Below are positions 35,054 to 42,876 of a stretch of DNA of 64,000 nt, one piece after another (positions within the stretch are counted from its first letter, which is position 1; each line of letters begins with the position of its first letter). Source of the stretch: Salinispirillum marinum (GTDB lineage: Bacteria > Pseudomonadota > Gammaproteobacteria > Pseudomonadales > Natronospirillaceae); assembly GCF_042651565.1 (NCBI RefSeq), contig NZ_JBHSDF010000004.1; one strand, written 5' to 3'. Position numbers and translations under genes: made by a program. Below the pieces are notes generated by a model. The model was not told the DNA's origin. It saw nothing but the letters and a program-made list of their open reading frames with translations, and ran no database searches.

Positions 35054-36096
35054 AGGGCGAGAAATTCAAGTTGGGCTTTTTTGAAATCTTCCATACGGCC
35101 GATATCCAGCCAGTACTCATGCAACGGAAACATGTTGACTGTTTGGCCGTCTTGCATAGCGCTTTCTATCAATTCCGGCATGTCGACTCTTTCTTCTTTT
35201 GGAATGCTCGCGATCATCTCCGGCGATAGCAAGTATATTCCCGCATTGATAAAGAACTTTTGTACAGGTTTCTCGACGATTGACGTTATTTGATGCCCAA
35301 CGCTAGAGATAACACCATATGGCACTTGATACTCGTACTCACGGACACACATTGTTGCCACAGCGGCATTGTCCACATGAAAGTCGAGCAGATTGGTAAA
35401 ATTCAGCTGCGTAAGGAGATCACCATTCATGACAAATACCGGCGCATCGAGCTTATCATCTGGCAACAGACTCAAAGCGCCCGCGGTGCCTAACGGATCC
35501 TTTTCATCTACATAGTCAATGGAAACACCCCATTTATCACCATCGCCAAAATGGTCACGAATCATCTCACCACGATAATGCGTGGAAATGCAAAATCGAT
35601 GAAATCCGGCAGCGATGAAACTTTCCAGGATGGTTTCTAATATGGGCTTGCCACCAATCATTAACATAGGTTTAGGGCAATCATTCGTTAAGGGCCTTAG
35701 CCGGGTACCGAATCCCCCAGCCATGAGAAATACCAAGTTGTCTTTTTTGGGCGTATCTCGGAGGCTGTAAAGCGTTTCAAGACCAATGACCTGGTCTTCA
35801 TAGTTCAACACCGGCATTTGCAGCACTTGATGGCGGTCCATCGCTTTTTGAATGTTGGCTTTGCTCCAATCCATTCGTGCCGTTATCGGCTCATTATGCA
35901 TGACAGCACTGACAGGTGACGATAGTGGCGCATGAGCCATCAATGCGCGACGAATGTCGCCGTCTGTTACCGTACCCAGTAGTCTGCGTTGCTCGTCAAC
36001 AACCAGTAGGATTCGCATACCACTGTCATTCAGCGTTCGAATAGCATCTTCCAAGGACACTGCCTGTTGGATGAGTGTTGTTTGCCATTGCTTCAT
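35050..36096 (-). CDS. ptmE: Sugar-phosphate nucleotidyltransferase with CBS domains, PtmE-like
   Basis: PtmE makes GDP-glucosamine from glucosamine-1-phosphate, the activated precursor specific to the Campylobacter-type legionaminic pathway. The 348-residue protein has a pair of CBS domains (about 1-112; GTVTDGDIRRALM is a typical CBS strand-helix) fused to a nucleotidyltransferase domain starting at GGFGTRLRPLT (127-137), followed by KPMLMIGGKPILE and a conserved NGDLLT metal site. The CBS-nucleotidyltransferase fusion is characteristic of PtmE. It follows a methyltransferase gene. Confidence 0.85.
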   Translation of the reverse strand: MKQWQTTLIQQAVSLEDAIRTLNDSGMRILLVVDEQRRLLGTVTDGDIRRALMAHAPLSSPVSAVMHNEPITARMDWSKANIQKAMDRHQVLQMPVLNYEDQVIGLETLYSLRDTPKKDNLVFLMAGGFGTRLRPLTNDCPKPMLMIGGKPILETILESFIAAGFHRFCISTHYRGEMIRDHFGDGDKWGVSIDYVDEKDPLGTAGALSLLPDDKLDAPVFVMNGDLLTQLNFTNLLDFHVDNAAVATMCVREYEYQVPYGVISSVGHQITSIVEKPVQKFFINAGIYLLSPEMIASIPKEERVDMPELIESAMQDGQTVNMFPLHEYWLDIGRMEDFKKAQLEFLAL

Positions 36097-36171
36097 CGCT
36101 ATGCCCTCATGGTAGAACCTACAATTCGGTTATCGGCAAATCACGCCAAAACTTAATAACGCCGTTGTTGT

Positions 36172-36837
36172 TCACTGCGTTTTGGTGGCCGTCACGCACC
36201 ACTCTCTTATCGGTTCATTCATCGTTTCACCACGAACGATTAAGTCCACTTCATCAATGGTAAAGGGTGCTAACAAGTTGGGCAGGTCTCCCTTCGCCGT
36301 TAAGCGCAAGAAACCCATACCGGCCATCGGACCTTCGTCGGGGTAACTACCCCGATAGCCCACTTGTTTGCCCGTCCCTTCGCCATGTGTACCCGTGGCG
36401 AAACAACGCGTATACAACTTCCCATGGGGCTTCAAAACACGAGCCATTTCACGATAAATCTGAACAGAATCCTCAAATGCATTGCAGCTAATGGCTTCAA
36501 CATCCAGTACCCCGTCAAATGTTCCATCCTCAAACGGTAAATTAAGGATGTCGCCTTGCACGATCTCACCCGACCAACCGCTGACCTCCTCGCTCAATCT
36601 TTGCTCGCACAGTGAAACGGCGGTTTTTGAGCCATCAACACCAAAAACTGAAAATCCTTCCCGCGCCATATACCAGATATTGGCCCCTGTACCACAGCCA
36701 ACTTCCAACAACTTAATCGCGGATCGATCCGGTGACTTGTAGAAATTCCGCGCCACAAAGCGGATAACATCTTCACCTGGGTACTTGCCCCAGGGCCGCG
36801 TGCTGAATATTGATTCCCAATTACTGTCCCAAGCCAT
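36172..36837 (-). CDS. Class I SAM-dependent methyltransferase of the leg operon
   Basis: The 221-residue product has motif I LLEVGCGTGANIWYM, motif II VFGVDGS, and FDGVLDVEAISCNAF where the substrate-side strand ends. The start follows AGGGGA with an eight-base spacer; a longer frame has no such site. Campylobacter also carries a methyltransferase gene (ptmH) near its legionaminic genes, so O- or N-methylation of the sugar is the likeliest job. The substrate cannot be told from sequence. It lies between the acetyltransferase candidate and ptmE. Confidence 0.8.
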   Translation of the reverse strand: MAWDSNWESIFSTRPWGKYPGEDVIRFVARNFYKSPDRSAIKLLEVGCGTGANIWYMAREGFSVFGVDGSKTAVSLCEQRLSEEVSGWSGEIVQGDILNLPFEDGTFDGVLDVEAISCNAFEDSVQIYREMARVLKPHGKLYTRCFATGTHGEGTGKQVGYRGSYPDEGPMAGMGFLRLTAKGDLPNLLAPFTIDEVDLIVRGETMNEPIREWCVTATKTQ

Positions 36838-36865
36838 TACTGTTCCCCTATTCATTTACGGTTTA

Positions 36866-37864
36866 TTAATCGCGATAGAAAATGGTTCGTTCGGGATAGC
36901 ATGGGTCCAGTGAGGCCATTCTCCCGCGCAAATGTAGATATTGGGTGGTGTCAAAAATTTGATAACCCGTTTTGTACAAAAAGGACAAGCTTCCTGCTCG
37001 CTTTTTGAAGCGGTAAAGAGGATCGTCCTCATGGCGCGTTAACCCCCCTCCCAGATGGAACCATTGCTGTTGGCCTTGTTGCCGGAGTGCCATTTGATGC
37101 AGGAGAAAATTTGTGGCACCCAACGTCATACCCTCTCTTGTCGTATAAGAAAGGTGGTATTCCAGTACAAAATCAGTAAGCAAAAATAGTGCCTGTGAAA
37201 GAACTTTGTTCCCTAAAACAACCTGTGCCAACAACGTATTCTTCGTCAATAGCAACTGAAAATAGTCTTCAGAGTAAAAATAATCGTCAGAAGCATTTAA
37301 TTCGACCATCCGTTGTCGGTAGCCCACATAAAATGCCCGCACAATTGCACTGTCAGGTCTATCATGCACGACCAATTCGCAACCATTGGCTATGGCTTTT
37401 CGAATATTCCCACGTGAATTTCCACCCACGTGTTGCAAGGAATAATCGCTCAAATCAATCCCGCATGTCTGTCTGTTTTCCACAACAGTGCCGGCATAAT
37501 AGGCGTCATTCTGAAGTACCGGAGAAAACCGTACAAACTCCACCATGACGCCCAGTTCTTTGATACAGGTCTCATAGCCTAAATGGGCTTCTGCCAAAAA
37601 ATCGATATTGGTTGTCGTGCTTACGGGGCCGCCATAACCACGAGCACTTTCCAAATCAACCACATTCAGTGACTCTGTAACAATGCAATGAAGTGGATGG
37701 AAATATTTCTCTCCACCTTTCTGAAAGCCATAAAAAAATGGCTCGGCGGTCGCTCTTTTATCGCCCGCATCTATCGCCACATAGTCAGGTGCGTGGTACG
37801 GCGACTTTAGCTCAGTAGGGAGTAACTGCCAAAAACGACGCGCTTCCGTTAAATTCAACTTCAT
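36866..37864 (-). CDS. GNAT/FemAB-fold acyltransferase, candidate legionaminic N-acetyltransferase
   Basis: The 332-residue protein resembles the FemAB/BioF2-like double GNAT fold: a C-terminal half with LLAQVVLGNKVLSQALFLL, EYHLSYTTREGMTLGATNFLLH and a terminal FHLGGGLTRHEDDPLYRFKKRAG block. It sits among the leg genes exactly where an acetyltransferase (LegH) is needed between aminotransferase LegC and epimerase LegG, and no other acyltransferase is in the operon. I start at ATG 37864; an upstream TTG overlapping neuB is too close to its purine run. LegH function is inferred. Confidence 0.7.
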   Translation of the reverse strand: MKLNLTEARRFWQLLPTELKSPYHAPDYVAIDAGDKRATAEPFFYGFQKGGEKYFHPLHCIVTESLNVVDLESARGYGGPVSTTTNIDFLAEAHLGYETCIKELGVMVEFVRFSPVLQNDAYYAGTVVENRQTCGIDLSDYSLQHVGGNSRGNIRKAIANGCELVVHDRPDSAIVRAFYVGYRQRMVELNASDDYFYSEDYFQLLLTKNTLLAQVVLGNKVLSQALFLLTDFVLEYHLSYTTREGMTLGATNFLLHQMALRQQGQQQWFHLGGGLTRHEDDPLYRFKKRAGSLSFLYKTGYQIFDTTQYLHLRGRMASLDPCYPERTIFYRD

Positions 37865-37898
37865 AAAAATTCGATCTTCAGCATGGCGGCGTGAACAT

Positions 37899-38990
37899 TC
37901 ACTCGCCAATCACCTCACCCAGCGCAAAATTCCGTTTTGCGCGTGTCCCCAAAACATCCCAATAATGAACGGGCGACATCCCGCCGCCCGTTCTGGCCGT
38001 GCGGACATTATCCATGGAAAACGGTTCTCCCGCAGAAATCGGTTTGGCAGCAATGAGATGTTGCCGTGCAACTTGCCGGGTATCCCATTCGCTCGGCTGA
38101 GGCACTTTCATACCGTGGCTCAGCATAACTTCCAGTTCCCGTATGCGTTCTACCATGTCTTGTAACATGGGGAGGTCCATAGACGCTTGATGGTCGGGGC
38201 CGGGTAGTGCGCGGTCCAATGTAAAATGCTTCTCAATGACCGTAGCGCCCAGGGCTACGGCGGCCGTCGTCGCCAAATGTCCCGCGGTGTGATCGGAGTA
38301 ACCCACCGGCACACCGAAAGTGCTTTGCAAGGTGCGCAAAGCCAACAAGTTGACTTCGTCTGCAGGTGTCGGATATTGCGATGTACAGTGCAACAAGGTC
38401 ACCCATCGGCCAAGATCGAGGCTCGACCGCACGTTACTCCAGTGTTGCCAAATGTCGTTGAGGCTTTTGGGCTCATCGCTTCTCAAGCGCCCCCACACCA
38501 AGATCGCTAACGCTGTTTCAACATCACTTAGCGTGGCCATGCCCGTCGATAGAATCAACGGCTTCTGCGTGCGCGCAAAAGCCATCAAGAGTGGCCCATT
38601 GGTAATCTCACCGGACGGGATCTTAAACCACGGTAAATCAAGTGTTTGCAGAAACTTCAGGCTGGGTAACTCGAATGCGGTGCTGATAAAATCTATGCCG
38701 CGTTCACGCGCTCTGGCTTGCAGTTTATGGTGGAACTCGTACGTTAATTCCAGTTTTCGCACCATGTCCAACTGGCTTTCGGCCGCATCCGTACTGGCTT
38801 TTTGATATTGTGCTTTGGGTGCGTTGGCCGACACCAGGTATTCGGCTTTGAACGTTTGAAACTTAACGGCGTCCGCACCACAGTCTGCAGCGGCGTCTAC
38901 CATCGCCAAGGCACGCTGTTCATCACCGTTATGGTTGACGCCGGCTTCAGCAATAATGTAGACCGAGGCTCGGTTATTGTATGAGGTCAT
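37899..38990 (-). CDS. legI: N,N'-diacetyllegionaminate synthase (NeuB/LegI family)
   Basis: This enzyme condenses a 2,4-diacetamido-trideoxymannose with phosphoenolpyruvate to make legionaminic acid. The 363-residue sequence has the NeuB barrel (IIAEAGVNHNGD at about 12-23, ADAVKFQTFKAEYLVS, FKIPSGEITNGPLL, GYSDHTAGH, EKHFTLDRALPGPDHQASM) and a C-terminal SAF domain (about 295-363; RQHLIAAKPISAGEPFS) typical of the family. It overlaps legG by 17 bp. The paired LegB/LegC/LegG genes favour legionaminic over sialic or pseudaminic acid. Confidence 0.92.
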   Translation of the reverse strand: MTSYNNRASVYIIAEAGVNHNGDEQRALAMVDAAADCGADAVKFQTFKAEYLVSANAPKAQYQKASTDAAESQLDMVRKLELTYEFHHKLQARARERGIDFISTAFELPSLKFLQTLDLPWFKIPSGEITNGPLLMAFARTQKPLILSTGMATLSDVETALAILVWGRLRSDEPKSLNDIWQHWSNVRSSLDLGRWVTLLHCTSQYPTPADEVNLLALRTLQSTFGVPVGYSDHTAGHLATTAAVALGATVIEKHFTLDRALPGPDHQASMDLPMLQDMVERIRELEVMLSHGMKVPQPSEWDTRQVARQHLIAAKPISAGEPFSMDNVRTARTGGGMSPVHYWDVLGTRAKRNFALGEVIGE

Positions 38991-40131
38991 GGAATGCTTT
39001 CCTCGACGTAAGCGATGTTGTTTTTAGCAGGTGGATAATGCGTTTGCTCACTTCACCATCGCCATAGGGGTTGGTCACCGTTTGGCATTGTTGGGCAAAT
39101 TCGGCTGAGAACACCTGTTTCAATGCAGCCTTCATATTGTCTGCATCAGCGCCGACAACACTGTCGGCCAGTAATCTGCCTTGCTGGCGGCCACCAATGT
39201 TCAATGTGGGTTTACCCAAAGCAGGCGCTTCAATCAAGCCACTGGATGAGTTTCCGAGCACTGCACGCGCACCCGCCATGGCCGACAAATACCGTTGCGA
39301 GCCCAAATTAACCACCACCTTATAGCGCTCGGGCAGTTCTTGTTGCAGCGTTAGAATGGTGTCGATGATGACCTGTGCACCCTGATCTGCGTTAGGGTAG
39401 GTCCAGAGCACATTAATGTCGGGATAATCCGCCAAGGCTTCAATTAACGCATCCAGTTCACGCCGGGTTTGCGCTAAGGCATGAGTTTCTGAATGCAGCG
39501 TGACCAGACAATAGTCCCGTGTCAGATCAAAGCCGAGGTCTGCACTGAGATCATTCCGCGCCAGTAACGGGGTTCGCTTTAAGTGTTCCAAACCCACAGT
39601 ACCCACAGTATGCACCTGTGCCGGGTCTTCTCCGAGTTGGATCACCCGTTGTCGATACGGCTCTGCAGCGACACAATGCAAACTGGCCATTTTGGTAATG
39701 CTGTGGCGTATGGCGTCGTCATAAGCACCTTCGGTTACTTCACCGCCATGCAAATGCACAATGGGCACGCCCATGATCAGCGCCGTTTGTGCCATGGCCA
39801 AAGCCTCAAACCGATCGCCTAAAAGCACTAATGCATCCGGCTGCAAACGATCTAAGGCTTCGGCGTAGCCCATCATGCCTACCGCCATGGATTTGACGAC
39901 GCCGACGGAAGAATTGCTGGCCAGCACCATATCGACACGGGCCGAAATCTGGAATCCATCACGTTCGATATCCGCCACCGTATTACCAAAACCGGGGACC
40001 AGATGCGTGCCGGAAACGATCAGTTGCAGATGGGTATCTGTGTCTTGGTTTAGGTCATGTAACAACCAATACAACAGACCATATTCCGCCCGAGTGCCGG
40101 TAAAGACCGCAATGGTCTTTTGTGCGGTCAT
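38974..40131 (-). CDS. legG: Hydrolysing NDP-sugar 2-epimerase (NeuC/LegG family)
   Basis: LegG removes the nucleotide from NDP-2,4-diacetamido-trideoxyglucose and inverts C2. The 385-residue GT-B fold protein begins with IAVFTGTRAEYGLLYWLL, has LHGGEVTEGAYDDAIRHSITKMASLH and a C-terminal GNSSSGLIEAPALGKPTLNIGGRQQGR loop, all signatures of the hydrolysing 2-epimerases. In the ptm pathway its substrate would be GDP-linked. The start overlaps legC (ATGA). Confidence 0.9.
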   Translation of the reverse strand: MTAQKTIAVFTGTRAEYGLLYWLLHDLNQDTDTHLQLIVSGTHLVPGFGNTVADIERDGFQISARVDMVLASNSSVGVVKSMAVGMMGYAEALDRLQPDALVLLGDRFEALAMAQTALIMGVPIVHLHGGEVTEGAYDDAIRHSITKMASLHCVAAEPYRQRVIQLGEDPAQVHTVGTVGLEHLKRTPLLARNDLSADLGFDLTRDYCLVTLHSETHALAQTRRELDALIEALADYPDINVLWTYPNADQGAQVIIDTILTLQQELPERYKVVVNLGSQRYLSAMAGARAVLGNSSSGLIEAPALGKPTLNIGGRQQGRLLADSVVGADADNMKAALKQVFSAEFAQQCQTVTNPYGDGEVSKRIIHLLKTTSLTSRKAFHDLIQ

Positions 40132-41291
40132 AGCACGGTGCTCCTGCGCACACTGCTGGGCAGATTAACCAGCCGTTCGGCTAAGTCTTCAGCAACCTTT
40201 AGTTCACCTCTTAAACATTCTTCATACATTGATTGCTGGTGCAGCAGTCGCCATGCGGGACGTGTTTGAATGCCCTTGGCTTGCGTTTCCTGCAGCATGA
40301 AGTCGCGTGCCGGGCGGTCTTCGGCAACAATGGCATTCAGCCAAAAATTGCTTTGTGTTCCTTCGGGCTCATCGACAAACGAATAAGGGCTGTCTTGAAA
40401 AATGTGTCGGTACTCACTGGCTAACAGGCGCTTTTCTTGCACGTATGCCAGCAAACGGCTCATCTGAGCACAGCCCAATGCGGCGTTAAGGTTGGGTAAT
40501 CGGTAGTTATAGCCGACATCGTCATGGGTAAAGTCTTGCCGCTCAGGCACCTTTGCGGTGGTGGTCATGTGCTTCACCCATACGGCAGATTGCGTGTCGG
40601 TCAATACTGCCCCACCACCACCGGTGGTAATGATTTTATTGCCGTTGAAACTGAGTGCGCTGGCTTTTCCCCACGTACCTACATGCCGCCCACCACGGTA
40701 GCTGCCTAAAGCTTCAGCGGCGTCCTCAACCAAGGCGATATTCCAGCGGGCACACACACTCATCAGGCTGTTTAAATCCGCCGGATGGCCAAAGGTATGC
40801 ATAGGTACGCAAGCCCGAATGACGGCATTGGTATCCCGATGACGACAAATACCTTGATCATCCATAAACGCCTGTTCCGTCAACCACTGCTCCATGGCCA
40901 TAGGCGACAAACTCAAGGTTGCCCGCTCGATATCTATAAACACCGGCTGTGCGCCGCAATAACGAATTGCATTCACCGTGGCAATGAAACTCAACGGCTG
41001 GGTGAGCACGAGATCACCCGACTTTACACCAACCAGGCGCAAGGCGATGTGTAAGGCTGCGGTGCCGTTCACCACGGCAACAGCTTTTTCCGCTCCGGTA
41101 AATGCCGCAAGTTGTGTTTCAAATTGATCGACATACGCACCCACGCTGGACACAAACGTTGAGCGCAAGGTGTCCAAGACAAGCGCTTCTTCTGCTGCGC
41201 CGAACACCGGGCTATGCAACGGTATGCTCTCTTTAGTGCTGTAGTGTTCACGGATGAATTCAACAAGCTGCGATAGCATGATTTCGGTCAC
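40128..41291 (-). CDS. legC: PLP-dependent sugar aminotransferase (DegT/DnrJ/EryC1), LegC
   Basis: LegC adds the C4 amino group to the keto-sugar made by LegB. The 387-residue fold-type I enzyme has NGTAALHIALRLVGV, VEDAAEALGSYRGG and the PLP lysine Lys219 in SFNGNKIITTGGGG. Its start codon is a GTG overlapping the legB stop (GTGA), with an ATG four codons later as an alternative. It is the second gene of the leg operon. Confidence 0.9.
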   Translation of the reverse strand: MTEIMLSQLVEFIREHYSTKESIPLHSPVFGAAEEALVLDTLRSTFVSSVGAYVDQFETQLAAFTGAEKAVAVVNGTAALHIALRLVGVKSGDLVLTQPLSFIATVNAIRYCGAQPVFIDIERATLSLSPMAMEQWLTEQAFMDDQGICRHRDTNAVIRACVPMHTFGHPADLNSLMSVCARWNIALVEDAAEALGSYRGGRHVGTWGKASALSFNGNKIITTGGGGAVLTDTQSAVWVKHMTTTAKVPERQDFTHDDVGYNYRLPNLNAALGCAQMSRLLAYVQEKRLLASEYRHIFQDSPYSFVDEPEGTQSNFWLNAIVAEDRPARDFMLQETQAKGIQTRPAWRLLHQQSMYEECLRGELKVAEDLAERLVNLPSSVRRSTVL

Positions 41292-42271
41292 TGGTTGTAA
41301 ATAGAAGTTTTGTATTTTGCGAGGTTTTCAGGTTTTATGAACCAATCAATGGTCTGTTGTAGGCCCTCAGACAGCGTTGTATTGGGCACAAAACCCGTCA
41401 GTTCGCGCAACAAGGCGTTTTCGCCCCAGAGCCGAAAGACTTCGGATTTCCCTGGCCGTAACCGCTGTTCATCGGTGATGAATTCAACCGGACTCTGCAT
41501 CAACTGCTTAATGAGTTCGAGCGTATCGCGCATCGAGACTTCAAAATTCGAGGCGATGTTAACCGTTTTCCCAACCGCCTGTTCACATTGTGCCAACGCG
41601 AGAAAACCCCGACAGGTGTCCTGCACGAAATTGAAATCCCGCGTCGGGGTGAGGTCGCCCAGCTTAATGTGCTCTGCCCCAGCTGCGATCTGTCCGATGA
41701 TGGTCGGTATAATCGCGCGTGCGGACTGACGCGGCCCGTAGGTGTTGAACGGTCGTGCAATGGTCAAAGGCAGATCAAAGGCGTTGTAAAAGCTCATCGC
41801 CATCGCGTCAGCGCTGATCTTCGAAGCACTGTATGGAGATTGAGGCTGCAAGGGATGCCGTTCGTCGATCGGCACGTACTGCGCGGTGCCATAGACCTCA
41901 CTGGTGGACGTATGAATCATCCTCGACACGCCATTGTCGAGCGCTGCTTGGCACATGTTCAATGTTCCACGCACGTTAGTATCCACATAGGACTCTGGTG
42001 CCTGATAGGAGTACGGGATAGCAATTAATGCGGCCAGATGAAACACCCAGTCCATATCTTGCGTGATGCTTCGACAAAAGTGGGCATCTCTGACATCACC
42101 TGTCACCACTTCCAGCATAGGATGCGCTGGGCAATCCTCCAGCCACCCCCAAGAATTGAATGAGTTGTACTGTGCTAATGCACGCACGGCATAACCTTGC
42201 GCCAATAACAGTTCCGTTAAATGAGAGCCGATAAAGCCGTCAGCTCCTGTTACCAAGACACGAATGGTCAA
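41288..42271 (-). CDS. legB: NAD-dependent 4,6-dehydratase, LegB
   Basis: LegB starts the legionaminic pathway by converting NDP-N-acetylglucosamine to a 4-keto-6-deoxy sugar. The 327-residue extended SDR has VTGADGFIGSHL at the N-terminus, catalytic TSTSEVYG (121-128), Tyr147-x-x-x-Lys151 (YSASK) and RPFNTYGPRQSARAIIPTII. I assign a TTG start because AGGAG lies seven bases upstream and the Rossmann strand begins immediately. A longer frame lacks both. It is the first gene of the operon, under a sigma-54 promoter. Confidence 0.9.
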   Translation of the reverse strand: MTIRVLVTGADGFIGSHLTELLLAQGYAVRALAQYNSFNSWGWLEDCPAHPMLEVVTGDVRDAHFCRSITQDMDWVFHLAALIAIPYSYQAPESYVDTNVRGTLNMCQAALDNGVSRMIHTSTSEVYGTAQYVPIDERHPLQPQSPYSASKISADAMAMSFYNAFDLPLTIARPFNTYGPRQSARAIIPTIIGQIAAGAEHIKLGDLTPTRDFNFVQDTCRGFLALAQCEQAVGKTVNIASNFEVSMRDTLELIKQLMQSPVEFITDEQRLRPGKSEVFRLWGENALLRELTGFVPNTTLSEGLQQTIDWFIKPENLAKYKTSIYNQ

Positions 42272-42393
42272 GCGCAATCTCCTCGTGCATAGACTCGTCG
42301 CAATACACCTTCTTACTCGGTTCACTCAACAGGGTGGCCGCAGGGATCAGGTGTCAAAGGGTTGTCATGCCCCAACTGTATAAGACAATGATC

Positions 42394-42409
42394 AGCAAAA
42401 ATTACGCCA
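42394..42409 (-). promoter_or_regulatory. Sigma-54 promoter of the legionaminic acid operon
   Basis: The minus strand reads TGGCGTAATTTTTGCT, with GG-N10-GC spacing and a consensus -12 box, about 125 bp before legB. It ties sugar synthesis to the FleQ/FleR cascade rather than to a housekeeping promoter. Confidence 0.7.
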
Positions 42410-42500
42410 TGCCGAACGGGACGGTCGTCCATCGGACTCGCTCCACACCGATGTCATGCTACACTTCAACGCAATGCACGGGCTAAACAGGAGCAAGCGG

Positions 42501-42830
42501 ATGTACGCATTACAGAAACGGTGGCAAGTGATAGCGGATTTAACTCAAGACATCCGACAAGCCACGGGTCAATCGACAGACGAGCTATCTGCGGTCCTTC
42601 AACTCATTGAAATCCGCGATCAACATTTGGCTGAACTGCTGAATTCATCCTTTCTTGATCAACTGGATGCCGAAGCGCTGACTTGGTTGCAAAATGCCGT
42701 CTCCGAGCTGCGCACCGAAGAACAGAGTTTGCGCGCTGCATTGAAATCCGAGCAGTCCCGCATCCATCAACAACTGCGGACAGATCACGTTAAGCAAAAA
42801 GCCGTCAAAGCCTACCAAAACCAGCGTTAG
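42501..42830 (+). CDS. Small helical protein, candidate FliT-like flagellar chaperone
   Basis: The 109-residue product starts at ATG after AGGAG with a seven-base spacer. It is all-helical: MYALQKRWQVIADLTQDIRQA, then EIRDQHLAELLNS and LRAALKSEQSRIHQQLRTD, ending KAVKAYQNQR. A short basic KA-x-x-AY C-terminus after an R-x-x-x-L-x-x-L helix is reminiscent of FliT proteins. It is convergent with flgL and divergent from the leg operon, so it could chaperone FlgK, FlgL or FliD. I cannot prove homology by eye. Confidence 0.5.
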   Translation: MYALQKRWQVIADLTQDIRQATGQSTDELSAVLQLIEIRDQHLAELLNSSFLDQLDAEALTWLQNAVSELRTEEQSLRAALKSEQSRIHQQLRTDHVKQKAVKAYQNQR

Positions 42831-42834
42831 CGTG

Positions 42835-42876
42835 ACCGTTTTAACGTAACCGCTTTAACGTAACCGCTTTAACGTA
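42835..42876. repeat. Three 14-bp tandem repeats across the flgL stop
   Basis: Units ACCGTTTTAACGTA, ACCGCTTTAACGTA and ACCGCTTTAACGTA are head-to-tail between two convergent genes. The third unit contains the flgL stop codon, so the array duplicates the end of flgL. Probably replication slippage; no T-run terminator is visible here. Confidence 0.85.

Noticed and set aside
37899..41291. Pseudaminic or sialic acid pathway instead of legionaminic
   Set aside because: The dehydratase has the LegB-type SEVYG/YSASK pattern, not PseB, and the ptmE-ptmF-ptmB-ptmA run is specific to the legionaminic route; no PseH/PseG/PseI genes are seen.
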